Assembly: GCA_008923285.1 (NCBI GenBank)
Contig: WBSG01000002.1
Location: 62,001 to 126,000 of the forward strand
Source: Betaproteobacteria bacterium SCN2
GTDB lineage: Bacteria > Pseudomonadota > Gammaproteobacteria > Burkholderiales > Thiobacillaceae
Direction of reading: 5' to 3'
Length of the DNA: 64,000 bases
Both the position numbers and the translations under genes were made by a program. Under the pieces are notes generated by a model. The model was not told the origin of the DNA. It did no database searches and saw nothing but the letters and a program-made list of their open reading frames with translations. This document shows, one piece after another, positions 53,392 through 62,688 of the stretch; within the stretch, counting starts at the first letter, position 1; each line of letters opens with the position of its first letter.

Positions 53392-54861
53392 ATGACTACT
53401 GAAACCACCTTTGCCAGCCTGGGCCTGGCCGAACCCCTTTTGCGCGCGATTGCCGATGTCGGCTACACCACGCCCACCCCGATCCAGGCGCAGGCGATTC
53501 CGCTGGTGCTGGCGGGCGGCGACCTGCTCGCCGCGGCGCAGACCGGCACGGGCAAGACCGCCGGCTTCACGCTGCCGATTCTGCACCACCTTTCCACGCG
53601 CCCGGCGCAGAACCCCAAACCCGGCCGTCCGCGCTGCCTGATCCTGGTGCCGACGCGCGAGCTCGCATCGCAGGTGGAAGAATCGGTCAAGACCTATGGC
53701 AAGCACCTGCCGCTCACCTCCATGGTGATGTTCGGCGGGGTCGGCATCAACCCGCAGTTCGCCGCGCTGAAAAAGCGCGTGGATATCCTGGTGGCGACGC
53801 CGGGCCGCCTGCTCGACCACCTGGGCCAGAAGACCGTCGACTTGTCCGGCGTGGAAATCCTGGTGCTGGACGAGGCCGACCGCATGCTCGACATGGGCTT
53901 CATCCGCGACATCAAGAAGGTGCTGGCGGTGCTGCCCAAGCAGCGCCAGAACCTGCTGTACTCGGCGACTTTCTCCGACGAGATCAAGGCGCTGGCCAAC
54001 GGCCTGCTGCACAACCCCGGCTGCGTGGAAGTGGCGCGCCGCAACACCGCCTCGGAAATGGTCGAGCAGACCGTGCACCTGGTGCCGCAGGCGCACAAGC
54101 GCGACCTGCTCGCGCACCTGATCAAGCAGCACGACTGGCAGCAGGTGCTGGTCTTCACCCGCACCAAGCACGGCGCCAACCGCCTTGCCGAAAAGCTGGA
54201 CAAGGACGGCATCAGCGCCGCCGCCATCCACGGCAACAAGAGCCAGGGCGCGCGCACCAAGGCGCTGGCCGGCTTCAAGAGCGGCGAGGTCCGCGTGCTG
54301 GTGGCGACCGACATCGCCGCGCGCGGCATCGACATCGACCAGTTGCCGCAGGTGGTTAACTTCGAACTGCCCAACGTGCCGGAAGACTACGTGCACCGCA
54401 TCGGCCGCACCGGCCGCGCCGGGGCGAGCGGCTCGGCGCTGTCGCTGGTGGACAGCGAGGAGATGGGCTATCTGAAGGACATCGAGAAGCTGATCAAGCG
54501 CAGCATCGTGCGCGTGGAAGTCGAGGGCTTCGTGCCCGTGCCGCGCCCGGCCGGCTCGGTCGACGAGCGTCCGCCGCGTCCGCCCCAGCAAAATCGCGGG
54601 GGCCGGCCGCAGCAGGGCAGGAGCGATGCGGGCCGCGGCCAGCAAGGCCGCGGAGAGCAGGGCAGGGCGCAGGCGGGCAAGGGCGGCCAGCCCAACCGCG
54701 AAGGCCGCGGCCAGCCCGGCGGCAGCCGCCAGGGCCAGGGCGCCGGCAAGCCGGCGAAGGCGCAGCCTGCCACGGCGCAACCGAGGTCCGGTCCGTCAGG
54801 CAGGAAACCCCGCCCGCAGGCGGCGCTGTTCTCGTCCAAGCCGGGCGCGCGCGGCCACTAA
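53392..54861 (+). CDS. rhlE: DEAD-box RNA helicase, RhlE type
   Basis: A 489-residue RNA helicase. Visible are the Q motif (TPIQAQAIP), motif [12 protein letters not shown] near residue 50, [19 protein letters not shown] near 161, SATFSDEI, and the C-terminal RecA domain with [13 protein letters not shown] and [10 protein letters not shown]. The tail from about 382 is rich in Gly, Arg, Gln and Pro ([18 protein letters not shown]), a disordered RNA-binding extension. Such helicases remodel RNA in ribosome assembly and degradosomes, often in cold. A terminator follows. Confidence 0.95.
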   Translation: MTTETTFASLGLAEPLLRAIADVGYTTPTPIQAQAIPLVLAGGDLLAAAQTGTGKTAGFTLPILHHLSTRPAQNPKPGRPRCLILVPTRELASQVEESVKTYGKHLPLTSMVMFGGVGINPQFAALKKRVDILVATPGRLLDHLGQKTVDLSGVEILVLDEADRMLDMGFIRDIKKVLAVLPKQRQNLLYSATFSDEIKALANGLLHNPGCVEVARRNTASEMVEQTVHLVPQAHKRDLLAHLIKQHDWQQVLVFTRTKHGANRLAEKLDKDGISAAAIHGNKSQGARTKALAGFKSGEVRVLVATDIAARGIDIDQLPQVVNFELPNVPEDYVHRIGRTGRAGASGSALSLVDSEEMGYLKDIEKLIKRSIVRVEVEGFVPVPRPAGSVDERPPRPPQQNRGGRPQQGRSDAGRGQQGRGEQGRAQAGKGGQPNREGRGQPGGSRQGQGAGKPAKAQPATAQPRSGPSGRKPRPQAALFSSKPGARGH

Positions 54862-54877
54862 GCTGACAGGCAAAAGC

Positions 54878-54914
54878 AAAACGGCCGTTTCCGGTTGCGG
54901 AAACGGCCGTTTTT
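54878..54914. terminator. Bidirectional terminator between rhlE and the lipoprotein gene
   Basis: A 15-bp stem (54878-54892 with 54899-54913) with a six-base loop has six T on the plus side and a short T-run on the minus side, between convergent genes. Confidence 0.9.
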
Positions 54915-54931
54915 TGTTGGCGTGCGTGCGG

Positions 54932-55384
54932 CTAGAAGTTCGCCTGCGCCCGCTTGCACTCGGCCACGCCCTTGCGGCCGGTCGTGTCGTCGACCTGCTG
55001 CAGCAGGGAGCGCGCCATCCACATTCCCATCTTCACTTCCTGCCAGACGAAATAGGACTTGCCCGGCTCGGTGTCGAGCTTGAGCAGGGAATTGTTTTCC
55101 GCGATGGAGCTGACTTCGTGCGCGCCGGGGTCGACTTCGAACAGGAAGAAGGTCTGCGGACCGGTCTGTCCGGCGACCTTGCCGTTCAGCGCCACCGTGA
55201 TGGGGATGGCGCCGCCGAAGGATTCGTTGCGATAGACGTAGATACTGGATTTGCCTTCCTTGACGGCGAAGGTCTTGGCGCTGGCGTCGTCGTCGAGCGA
55301 GGCCATCGGCACCGACGCGCATCCGCTGACCAGCGCTGTGGCGAAAAGACATGCCGAGATGAAGAATCTGCTGCCTGAAATCAT
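54932..55384 (-). CDS. DUF2846-type lipoprotein
   Basis: A 150-residue lipoprotein with signal ending in the lipobox LVSGC near residue 22. The mature part has beta segments (SSIYVYRNESFGGAIPITVALNGKVAG) that resemble DUF2846. A C-terminal cysteine near 143 remains. Function is unknown. It lies in the same direction as the TPR lipoprotein and kinase upstream, 67 bases after the former, so it is probably in their operon. Confidence 0.8.
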   Translation of the reverse strand: MISGSRFFISACLFATALVSGCASVPMASLDDDASAKTFAVKEGKSSIYVYRNESFGGAIPITVALNGKVAGQTGPQTFFLFEVDPGAHEVSSIAENNSLLKLDTEPGKSYFVWQEVKMGMWMARSLLQQVDDTTGRKGVAECKRAQANF

Positions 55385-55451
55385 GTTGCCTCCCTTGTTA
55401 TGCTTGTGTGGTTGATTGTTGCACTGCTTGCGGCCCGCTGCGGGGCTGCGG

Positions 55452-55883
55452 TCACTTCTGCTGCTTCTTCGCCATTTCCGCCTTGACGCTCTTGAACACC
55501 GGCCCCCACGCCGGGTGGCCGGCTTCGGTCTGGCCGAGTTCGAATTTTGGATCGAGTTGCAGGGCTTGGCGGAATTCCTCGCGGCACTGGCTCACGCGGC
55601 CGTGCGCGCAGTGGATGAAGGCGAGGTACTTGTGCGCCACCACCTTGTCGGAATTGAGGATCAGGCCGGCGTCGAGTGCGCCCTGCAGGTGGCCCTGCGC
55701 GCTTTTGTAGTTGCCGTCCTCGTAGGCGCGGATGCCGCTGGACAACTGCTGCTCGGCCTTGCGCGGGGCAAGCTTGTCGAGCCCGGTGTCGCGCACGAAG
55801 GCGGTGGAGCAGGCGCTCATCAGCAGGGCGCCGCATGCGGCCAGCAGGATTGCGCGGAGGATGTTGAGCGGGTCTCGTCTCAT
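55452..55883 (-). CDS. TPR-like lipoprotein, possibly TssQ type
   Basis: A 143-residue lipoprotein with lipobox LMSAC near residue 25. The mature part has paired helices (AEQQLSSGIRAYEDGNYKSAQGHLQGALDAG and KYLAFIHCAHGRVSQCREEFRQALQLDPKF) of TPR type. Small lipoproteins like this are annotated as TssQ beside type VI secretion or kinase-phosphatase modules. No core secretion gene is in the window, so the link to secretion is open. Its start overlaps the kinase stop by four bases. Confidence 0.8.
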   Translation of the reverse strand: MRRDPLNILRAILLAACGALLMSACSTAFVRDTGLDKLAPRKAEQQLSSGIRAYEDGNYKSAQGHLQGALDAGLILNSDKVVAHKYLAFIHCAHGRVSQCREEFRQALQLDPKFELGQTEAGHPAWGPVFKSVKAEMAKKQQK

Positions 55884-57322
55884 TTGAATTTGTGCTTGAT
55901 CTTCATGTCCTGATCCGCGGCGAGGTTGACTTTAACACGGTGGCTTGCGAACGTGCCGTTGCGGATTTCGATGGTGTGTGCGCCCGGCGGCAGTTCCAGG
56001 CGGGTCAGCGGCGGCGAGATGCCGGCCATCTTGCCGTCGACGAAGACTTCGCCCCAGGGGGTGATGGCAAGCGACAGCGTGGCCTTCGCGCTCGCCGCGG
56101 CGGCTGGCGATTCTTTCGCTGCGGGCAGAGGGGCGGGGGGTGGCGGCTGTGTCGGCGCCGGCGCCGCCTGAGTAGGGACGACGGCCGCCGGCTCCGGCAC
56201 AGTGTCGCCGGCCTCGTGCTGCACGCCTGCATCGACGGCAGCGGGCGGCGCTTCTGCGGCGGGTTTCAGTGCGAGGTAGGCCGCCAGCGCGGCGACCGGG
56301 ATGGCCAGCAGCAGGGCGTGGCGCCGGGTTTTCGCGGCGGGCGTTGCAGCCGGCGCGCGGCGGGCGCAGCGGTGCTGCGGCGGCGGCAGCAGGATTTCGG
56401 TCTTGACGTCGAGCGGGTCGTTGTCGGTTTCGGCGTGTTGCCGGGCCGCTACCGCCACGTTTTTTTGCGCGGGCTGCGGCGGCTGCGCGGGATCGAGCAC
56501 GGCCAGCACTTCCTCGCTCCTGAGCGCGCGGGAAAATTCCTTCGCGTTGGGGTAGCGGTCTTCGGGCCGCTTGGCCAGGGCGCGGGCGACGATGCGGTCG
56601 AACACCTCGGGCACGCGCGCGTTGAGCCTGCTCGGCGGGGCCGGCTCCTCGTTCATGATCTTGTACATGATGGCGCTGAGATTGTCGCCGCTGAAGGGCG
56701 TGGCGCCGGTGAGCATTTCGTAGAGCATCGCGCCCAGCGAAAAGATGTCGGCGCGGCCGTCGGTCGGCTTGCCGGCCACCTGTTCCGGCGCCATGTACTT
56801 GGGCGAGCCCAGCACGGTGCCGGCCTGGGTGCGCGAGCCGGTGGGGATGAGGGCGATGCCGAAGTCCATGATCTTGGCGTCGCGGCTGCGCGAGATCATG
56901 ATGTTGGCGGGCTTGATGTCGCGGTGCACGACGCCGTTCGCGTGCGCGTAGTCGAGGGCGTTGGCCACCTGCACGGCGATCTGGCAGATGCGCTTCAGCG
57001 GCAGCACCACGCCGGAATCGAGCACGTCGCGCAGCGATTCGCCCTCGATGTATTCCATGGCGATGTAGGCGGCGTTTTCGGTTTCGCCGACGTCGTAGAT
57101 GGTGACGATGTTGGGATGGTTGAGGCGGCCGGCCGACTTGGCCTCGCGGTAGAAGCGCTCCTCGAATTCGGCGCGCTCTTCCCTGGACAACTCGAGGTTG
57201 ATGGTCTTGATGGCGACGGTGCGCTCGATGACCGGGTCGGATGCCTTGTAGACCGTGCCCATCGCGCCCTGGCCCATCACGGAGACGACTTCGTAGCGGC
57301 CGATTTTTTTCTGGTTGAGCAT
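55880..57322 (-). CDS. Membrane Ser/Thr protein kinase with PEGA domain
   Basis: A 480-residue Hanks-type kinase. The kinase domain (residues about 8-270) has GQGAMGTVYKA, the ATP lysine in VAIKTIN, HRDIKPANIM near 135, and the DFGIAL activation-loop start near 155, then GSPKYMAPEQ. A hydrophobic segment (HALLLAIPVAALAAYLAL) near 340 anchors it. A Pro/Ala-rich linker follows, and a PEGA-like domain (PWGEVFVDGKMAGISPPLTRLELPPG) ends it. It likely phosphorylates targets such as the FHA protein across the divergent gap. A 95-base spacer separates it from the phosphatase gene. Confidence 0.93.
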   Translation of the reverse strand: MLNQKKIGRYEVVSVMGQGAMGTVYKASDPVIERTVAIKTINLELSREERAEFEERFYREAKSAGRLNHPNIVTIYDVGETENAAYIAMEYIEGESLRDVLDSGVVLPLKRICQIAVQVANALDYAHANGVVHRDIKPANIMISRSRDAKIMDFGIALIPTGSRTQAGTVLGSPKYMAPEQVAGKPTDGRADIFSLGAMLYEMLTGATPFSGDNLSAIMYKIMNEEPAPPSRLNARVPEVFDRIVARALAKRPEDRYPNAKEFSRALRSEEVLAVLDPAQPPQPAQKNVAVAARQHAETDNDPLDVKTEILLPPPQHRCARRAPAATPAAKTRRHALLLAIPVAALAAYLALKPAAEAPPAAVDAGVQHEAGDTVPEPAAVVPTQAAPAPTQPPPPAPLPAAKESPAAAASAKATLSLAITPWGEVFVDGKMAGISPPLTRLELPPGAHTIEIRNGTFASHRVKVNLAADQDMKIKHKFK

Positions 57323-57417
57323 GCGTGATTCAGGCGGTGTGGGGCTTGCTTCGAGTCGTTTGGTGATGTGAGAATGGGCGCGAAAATTATAACAAACCGA
57401 GAGGACCGGACTTTACC

Positions 57418-58242
57418 GTGGCTACCGCCATCTCCCCCCTGCAACTTGAAATAGCGGCCGAAACCGACGTCGGCTTGATACGCAATCTCAACGAAGACAG
57501 CATCGCCACCGACGCCAGGCTCGGCCTGCTGGTGCTGGCCGACGGCATGGGCGGCTACAAGGCCGGCAACGTCGCCAGCGAGCTCGCCACCCGCTCCATC
57601 GCCGAAGTGGTGAGCGACGGACTGAAGAAGAACCCCGGCGGCGATGCGGCGGCATTGATCCGCCAGGCCGTGAAGGCGGCGAATCGCCTGGTTTTCGACG
57701 AGAGCCAGCAGCTCACGCAGCGGGCCGCCGGGCAGGAGCAGGTCATGGGCTCGACGCTTGCGCTGCTGCTGCTGCACGGCGACCGCATCAGCATCGCCCA
57801 TGTCGGCGATTCGCGCGTCTACCGGCTGAGGCGGGGACGCCTGGAACTGATGACCCACGACCACTCCATCCTGCAGGAGCAGATCGACCTCGGCATGGTC
57901 AGCGCCAGGGATGCGGAAACCTCGCACAACCGCCATCTGGTGACACGCGGTCTGGGCCTGAAAAACGAGGTGGAAATCAGTATGAGCGAGGGCGCCGCCC
58001 AGTCCGGCGACATCTACCTGCTTTGCTCGGACGGCCTCAACGACATGGTGGAGGACGCCGACATCGAACTGGTGCTCGATTCGCTGCAGGCCAACCTGCC
58101 GCTGGCCGCGCGCCAGCTGGTGATGATCGCCAACGACAACGGCGGCGAGGACAACATTTCCGTCATCCTGGCGCGAGTCCGCCCGCAGCCCACCGCGTCC
58201 GGTTCGATCGGGGCATTCTTCGCGCGGCTGTTCGGTCGCTAA
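57418..58242 (+). CDS. PP2C-type protein phosphatase
   Basis: A 274-residue PPM/PP2C phosphatase. The metal-binding motifs are ETDVGLIRNLNEDS at the start, VLADGMGGYKAGNVAS near 39, VGDSRVYRLRRG near 128, LLCSDGLNDMV near 200, and GGEDNISVIL near 245. It should reverse the neighbouring kinase. The GTG start has GAGAGGAC before it. The gene is divergent from the kinase and followed at once by the FHA protein. Confidence 0.93.
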   Translation: MATAISPLQLEIAAETDVGLIRNLNEDSIATDARLGLLVLADGMGGYKAGNVASELATRSIAEVVSDGLKKNPGGDAAALIRQAVKAANRLVFDESQQLTQRAAGQEQVMGSTLALLLLHGDRISIAHVGDSRVYRLRRGRLELMTHDHSILQEQIDLGMVSARDAETSHNRHLVTRGLGLKNEVEISMSEGAAQSGDIYLLCSDGLNDMVEDADIELVLDSLQANLPLAARQLVMIANDNGGEDNISVILARVRPQPTASGSIGAFFARLFGR

Positions 58243-58268
58243 CAAATCCGGGTTGAACATACGACACC

Positions 58269-58952
58269 ATGGCAAAACTGATTCTTACCGTTAACGGCGA
58301 AGTGGCGGGAACCCACTTCATCGACGGGCAACGCTTCACCATCGGCAGTGTGGCGGACAGCAGCCTGCAGCTGCCCTATCCCGGCGTAAGCAGGATGCAT
58401 GCCGTCATCTTCACGGTCGGCAACGACGACATTCTCGAAGACCTCGACAGCACCAACGGCACCCTGGTCAACGGCAGCAAGGTCAGCCGTCACATCCTGC
58501 AGCACGACGACGTGATCGAGATCGCCGGCTGCCAGATCCGCTACCGCAGCCAGAAGGCGGCCAGCGGCCCGAGCCTGGACCGGACCATGGTGATCAAGGG
58601 CCTGGCGCCGGAACTCGCGGAAAAATCTCCGGCGCTCGCCAGCCTGGAGCGCGTCGGCGCCAGGCGGGCCGGGCAATCGCGCGAGGCGAGCCGCCTCGGC
58701 CTGGTCAGGTTCATCAAGGGCCCGCAGGCCGGCCAGGAAATCGAGCTTGCCCGGGTGCTGCGCACTTTCGGCAAGCCCGGCGAGCAGGTGGCCGTGATCA
58801 ACCGCCGCCCGCACGGCTATTTCATCACCCATGTCGAAGGCCGCAAGCCGGCGTTGCTCAACGGCAAGCCGATTGGCGAAGAGCCGCGGCCGCTGGCGCC
58901 CGATGACGTGATCAGCGTGGCCGGCGACGAACTGCTGTTTCTGCTTGGATAG
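58269..58952 (+). CDS. FHA-domain protein
   Basis: A 227-residue protein. The FHA domain (residues about 20-95) has FTIGSVADSSLQLPYPGVSRMHAVI and DLDSTNGTLVNGSKVS, with the phosphothreonine-binding Ser-Arg-x-His and Asn. After a linker, a second domain (about 145-227) resembles a degenerate FHA fold (GPQAGQEIELARVLRTFGK, then KPALLNGKPIG). It reads kinase output in the neighbouring module. It is 26 bases downstream of the phosphatase. Confidence 0.9.
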   Translation: MAKLILTVNGEVAGTHFIDGQRFTIGSVADSSLQLPYPGVSRMHAVIFTVGNDDILEDLDSTNGTLVNGSKVSRHILQHDDVIEIAGCQIRYRSQKAASGPSLDRTMVIKGLAPELAEKSPALASLERVGARRAGQSREASRLGLVRFIKGPQAGQEIELARVLRTFGKPGEQVAVINRRPHGYFITHVEGRKPALLNGKPIGEEPRPLAPDDVISVAGDELLFLLG

Positions 58953-59016
58953 GCCATTGCTGGCGTCGCCTGAGGCTCAGGCTGAGCGCGACACCCCAAA
59001 GGAAAGGCGGCGCGCC

Positions 59017-60513
59017 ATGGATACCCTGCAAAGCTACGACGAACTGCCCTACGACCGGCTGCCGTTTCCCGAGACGGAGCCGGATTTCCTGTCCGCGCTG
59101 GCGCGGCTGCACGGTTTCGTTGCGGCGGATGCGCGCGCGGCACGCGTGCTGGAACTGGGCTGCGCGCAGGGCGGCAACCTCATCCCGATGGCGGCGCGCT
59201 ATCCGCAAGGCGAATTCGTCGGCATCGATCTTTCGCGCGTGCAGGTGGAGGCGGGGCAGGGCTTCATCGCAGACCTGAAGTTGCACAACATCTCCCTGCG
59301 CCACGGCGACATCGCCGCGCTGCCGGACGATCTCCGCGAATTCGATTTCATCATCGCGCACGGCGTGTATTCCTGGGTGCCGGATGCCGTGCGCGCCGCG
59401 CTGCTGGCGGCCTGCCGCAGGCTGCTCAGGCCGCAGGGCATCGCCTATGTCAGCTTCAACGTGGCGGCGGGCTGGCGCACCTACGATCGCCTGCGCCAGC
59501 TGCTGGTGCAGCACGACCGGCCCGAGCTTGGACCCATGCAGCGCGTGGCGCGTGCGCGCAGCCTGCTGGCCTCGACCCGCTTCGACGACGAACGTCTGCA
59601 GAAGGAGGCTGCCTACCTGGAAAAGGCTTCCCCTTCCTACGTGTTCCACGAGTACCTGTCCCACATCAACCAGGCGTTTTCCTTCGAGCGTTTTGCCGCC
59701 GATGCGGCCGGCCACGGCCTGCGTTATCTGGGCGAGGCGGGGCCGCGCCGCGCGCGCATCGCACTGGAGGATGACTGGGGCTTGCTGCCCGATGCGCGCT
59801 TCGAGCGCTGGCTGGAGGCGGAAGCCAGGCTCGACGAGGCGCTCGACACGCGTTTCCGCCGCGCCCTGCTGGTGCGCGACGATGCCGCATTGCCGCAGCC
59901 GCAGCGTGCGGAATCGCTGCAAGCGCTAAGCTTCAGCGCCGAACTGGGCTCGGACGACGAACTGGATTTCGCCGAGGCCTGCGAACAGCATTTCATTTCC
60001 AGCGCGGGCGAGCGCCTGCCGGCCGGCCATCCGCTGCTCAAGGCCTTTCTGGTCGTGCTGGCCGGCGCCTATCCCCGGGTGACGGGCTATGCGGATGCGC
60101 TCGACCATGCGCTGGAACTGGCGCGCGAATATGGCTATCGCGGCGCGGCGGACGAAGCGTTTCTCGATGCGCTGCTGGATTTCGTGCAGATGCAGGGCGT
60201 GCGCCTGCATGGCTTTATGCCTGCGCCTGCTGCCGCACCATGTGACATGCCGCGCGCTACGTCGCTGGCGCGCGCGCAGGCGTCAACGCCGGGCTGGCCG
60301 GTGACCAATGCCTTCCATCTGGCGCTCGACGTCGATGAATGGGGCCGCAGTCTGCTGGCCGTCATGGATGGCAGCCGTTCGACCGACGCGCTGGCGGCAC
60401 ACTTGCTGGCGGCATTGAAGGCGGCTGACATCCAGGCCACGGCCGGACAGGCGGCGCAGCATGCGCACGCCTATGTCGATTTTTTCCGGCGCCAGGGCCT
60501 GCTTAGTTGCTGA
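59017..60513 (+). CDS. SAM-dependent methyltransferase with regulatory domain
   Basis: A 498-residue protein. Residues about 30-200 form a class I methyltransferase (VLELGCAQGGNLIPMA near 45; FVGIDLSRVQVEAGQ). The next region, from about 200, has the layout of a methyltransferase regulatory domain (FVFHEYLSHINQAFSFERF), and a C-terminal part of about 130 residues follows. The substrate is unknown. The ATG at 59017 is preceded by GGAAAGG; an upstream frame start at 58945 overlaps the FHA gene. It may modify a component of the kinase module. Confidence 0.87.
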   Translation: MDTLQSYDELPYDRLPFPETEPDFLSALARLHGFVAADARAARVLELGCAQGGNLIPMAARYPQGEFVGIDLSRVQVEAGQGFIADLKLHNISLRHGDIAALPDDLREFDFIIAHGVYSWVPDAVRAALLAACRRLLRPQGIAYVSFNVAAGWRTYDRLRQLLVQHDRPELGPMQRVARARSLLASTRFDDERLQKEAAYLEKASPSYVFHEYLSHINQAFSFERFAADAAGHGLRYLGEAGPRRARIALEDDWGLLPDARFERWLEAEARLDEALDTRFRRALLVRDDAALPQPQRAESLQALSFSAELGSDDELDFAEACEQHFISSAGERLPAGHPLLKAFLVVLAGAYPRVTGYADALDHALELAREYGYRGAADEAFLDALLDFVQMQGVRLHGFMPAPAAAPCDMPRATSLARAQASTPGWPVTNAFHLALDVDEWGRSLLAVMDGSRSTDALAAHLLAALKAADIQATAGQAAQHAHAYVDFFRRQGLLSC

Positions 60514-61252
60514 CCGCGCCGAACACTTTCTTCAGCAGGTCGCTGCCGGCCTGCAGCGGGTTGGCGCGGATGGCGGCTTCCTTCTCGCCGATCACGGTGT
60601 AGAGGCGGTCGAGCGCCTGCTGCGTCACGTACTGGTCGACGCTGGCCTGGTTCTTGTCGACCAGGTTGTACTGCGCGGCCACGCCGGCATAGCGGTTGTA
60701 CTGCTGAGCCAGGCCGACCTTGTCGGTGTGGGTCTTGACGATGGGCTGGAAGCGCTCGCTGAGCCTGGCTTCGGTCTTGCGGCGGAAGAAATCGGTGGCC
60801 GAGGTCTTGCCGCCGGTGAGGATGCCCTTGGCGTCTTCCAGCGTCATGTCCTTCACGGCGTCGACCAGCAGGGTCTTGGCTTCGGGCACGGCGGCCTCGG
60901 CGGCGCGGTTCATCGACAGCACCAGTTCATCGGCCTGGTTGCCCATGCCGAGCAGGCGCATGGCGCTCTCGGCCTTCTTCAGCGGTTCGGGCAGGGGAAT
61001 GCGCAGCTTCTTGTTGCCGAAAAAGCCGTCCTGCTGGCCGAGCTGGGTGACGGCGGCATCGGCGCCGCGGGTCAGCGCTTCCTTGAGACCGGAGTTGATC
61101 TCGGTGCTGGAAAGGGAGTCGACCCCGGCAGCGGATTGTTCCTGGCTGGCGGGTTTTTCGATGGTGTTTTTGAGCAGGCTGCCCCAGTCGAATGCCTGTG
61201 CAGAAGAGGCAAGCGCGATACCGGTTGCCAGAACGAGCCATTTTTTCTTCAT
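60503..61252 (-). CDS. DUF4197 periplasmic protein
   Basis: A 249-residue protein with signal peptide (KKWLVLATGIALASSAQAFDWGSL). The mature part is helical and matches the DUF4197 pattern: SSTEINSGLKEALTRGADAAVTQLGQQDGFFGNKKLRIPLPEPLKKAES, with the rest in repeated helices to the end (VTQQALDRLYTVIGEKEAAIR). The role is unknown. AAAGGAGAGG precedes the ATG. It overlaps the 3' end of the methyltransferase gene by 11 bases on the opposite strand. Confidence 0.9.
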   Translation of the reverse strand: MKKKWLVLATGIALASSAQAFDWGSLLKNTIEKPASQEQSAAGVDSLSSTEINSGLKEALTRGADAAVTQLGQQDGFFGNKKLRIPLPEPLKKAESAMRLLGMGNQADELVLSMNRAAEAAVPEAKTLLVDAVKDMTLEDAKGILTGGKTSATDFFRRKTEARLSERFQPIVKTHTDKVGLAQQYNRYAGVAAQYNLVDKNQASVDQYVTQQALDRLYTVIGEKEAAIRANPLQAGSDLLKKVFGAVSN

Positions 61253-61278
61253 TTGCCTCTCCTTTCGAGGGTGTCGGG

Positions 61279-62676
61279 TTACAGCACTTCCGCGGCGTAA
61301 TCCGCGAGGCGCGAACGCTCGCCGCGTGCCAGTGTGACATGGCCGCTGTGCGGCCAGCCTTTGAAATGATCCACTACGTAGGTCAGGCCCGAACTGCCTT
61401 CGGTCAGGTAAGGCGTGTCGATCTGCGAAATGTTGCCCAGGCACACCACCTTGGTGCCGGGGCCGGCGCGGGTGATCAGGGTCTTCATCTGCTTGGGCGT
61501 GAGGTTCTGCGCCTCGTCGATGATGAGGAACTTGTTGATGAAGGTGCGCCCGCGCATGAAGTTGAGCGACTTGATCTTGATGCGGCTGCGAATCAGGTCC
61601 TGGGTCGCGGCGCGGCCCCAGTCGCCGGCCTCGTCGTCGGTCTTGTTGAGCACGTCGAGGTTATCCTCCAGCGCGCCCATCCACGGCGTCATTTTTTCCT
61701 CCTCGGTGCCGGGCAGGAAGCCGATGTCCTCACCGACGGGAACCGTCACGCGAGTCATGATGATTTCCGAGTAGATCTTCTTTTCCAGCACCTGGGCGAG
61801 GCCAGCGGCCAGCGTGAGCAGGGTCTTGCCGGTGCCGGCCTGGCCGAGCAGGGTGACGAAGTCGATTTCCGGGTCCATCAGCACGTTGAGCGCGAAGTTC
61901 TGTTCGCGGTTCCTGGAGGTGATGCCCCAGACGTTGTTCTTGTGGTGGCTGTAATCCTTGATGGTTTCCAGTTCGACCGTCTTGCCCTTGACCGACAGCA
62001 CCTTGGCATAGAAGGGGTTGTCGGATTCCTGGTAGACGAAGCCGTTGACGAGGAAACCGTCGCTCATCGGCCCCTTGAGGCGGTAGTAGGTGTGGCTGTT
62101 GGCCTGCCAGGATTCCATGCCCTTGCCGTGCTTGTCCCAGAAGTCCGCCGGCAGTTCGGTGACGCCGGTATAGAGCAGGTCGGTGTCTTCCAGCACCTTG
62201 TCGTTGAAATAGTCCTCGGCCGCCAGACCCAGCGCGCGCGCCTTGATGCGCATGTTGATGTCCTTCGACACCAGCACCACCTGACGCTTGGGATTCTTTT
62301 TGCTGAGGTGCACGACCACGCCGAGAATCTGGTTGTCCACCTTGCTGGCGGCGAGCGATACCGGCAAGGGGCCGTCGATCGCCTCGGTCTGCAGGAACAG
62401 GCGTCCGGTGGCGGCATCGTGGCTTTGCGGACCGAGCGGGATGCCCTCGTCCATGTTGTCCCAGCTGCGCACCAGGTCGTCGAGGAAGCGGCTGGCCTGG
62501 CGTGCGTTGCGCGAGACCTCGCTCATGCCCTTCTTGTGCTGGTCGAGTTCTTCCAGGGTGATGATGGGGATCAGCAGGTCGTGCTCCTGGAAGCGGAACA
62601 GGCAGGTGGGATCGTGCATCAGCACGTTGGTGTCGAGGACGAAGAGCTTGGTCGCTGCAGGGGGTTTTTTGGCCAT
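61279..62676 (-). CDS. phoH: PhoH-like ATPase with N-terminal PIN domain
   Basis: A 465-residue PhoH2-type protein. The PIN domain (residues about 10-150) has KLFVLDTNVLMHDPTCLF with its acidic residues, VVLVSKDINMRIKAR and PHxxD pattern. The PhoH ATPase has ALNVLMDPEIDFVTLLGQAGTGKT as its Walker A near residue 250 and FLIIDEAQNLTPKQMKTLITRAG as Walker B near 370. In mycobacteria, PhoH2 is a sequence-specific RNA helicase and ribonuclease. It is not an autonomous toxin-antitoxin pair here; no antitoxin is seen. Confidence 0.94.
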   Translation of the reverse strand: MAKKPPAATKLFVLDTNVLMHDPTCLFRFQEHDLLIPIITLEELDQHKKGMSEVSRNARQASRFLDDLVRSWDNMDEGIPLGPQSHDAATGRLFLQTEAIDGPLPVSLAASKVDNQILGVVVHLSKKNPKRQVVLVSKDINMRIKARALGLAAEDYFNDKVLEDTDLLYTGVTELPADFWDKHGKGMESWQANSHTYYRLKGPMSDGFLVNGFVYQESDNPFYAKVLSVKGKTVELETIKDYSHHKNNVWGITSRNREQNFALNVLMDPEIDFVTLLGQAGTGKTLLTLAAGLAQVLEKKIYSEIIMTRVTVPVGEDIGFLPGTEEEKMTPWMGALEDNLDVLNKTDDEAGDWGRAATQDLIRSRIKIKSLNFMRGRTFINKFLIIDEAQNLTPKQMKTLITRAGPGTKVVCLGNISQIDTPYLTEGSSGLTYVVDHFKGWPHSGHVTLARGERSRLADYAAEVL

Positions 62677-62688
62677 GAAGGGCTGTGC

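Noticed and set aside
61279-62676. PIN-domain toxin with antitoxin
   Set aside because: The PIN domain is part of a PhoH2-type fusion with an ATPase, and no small antitoxin gene is adjacent.
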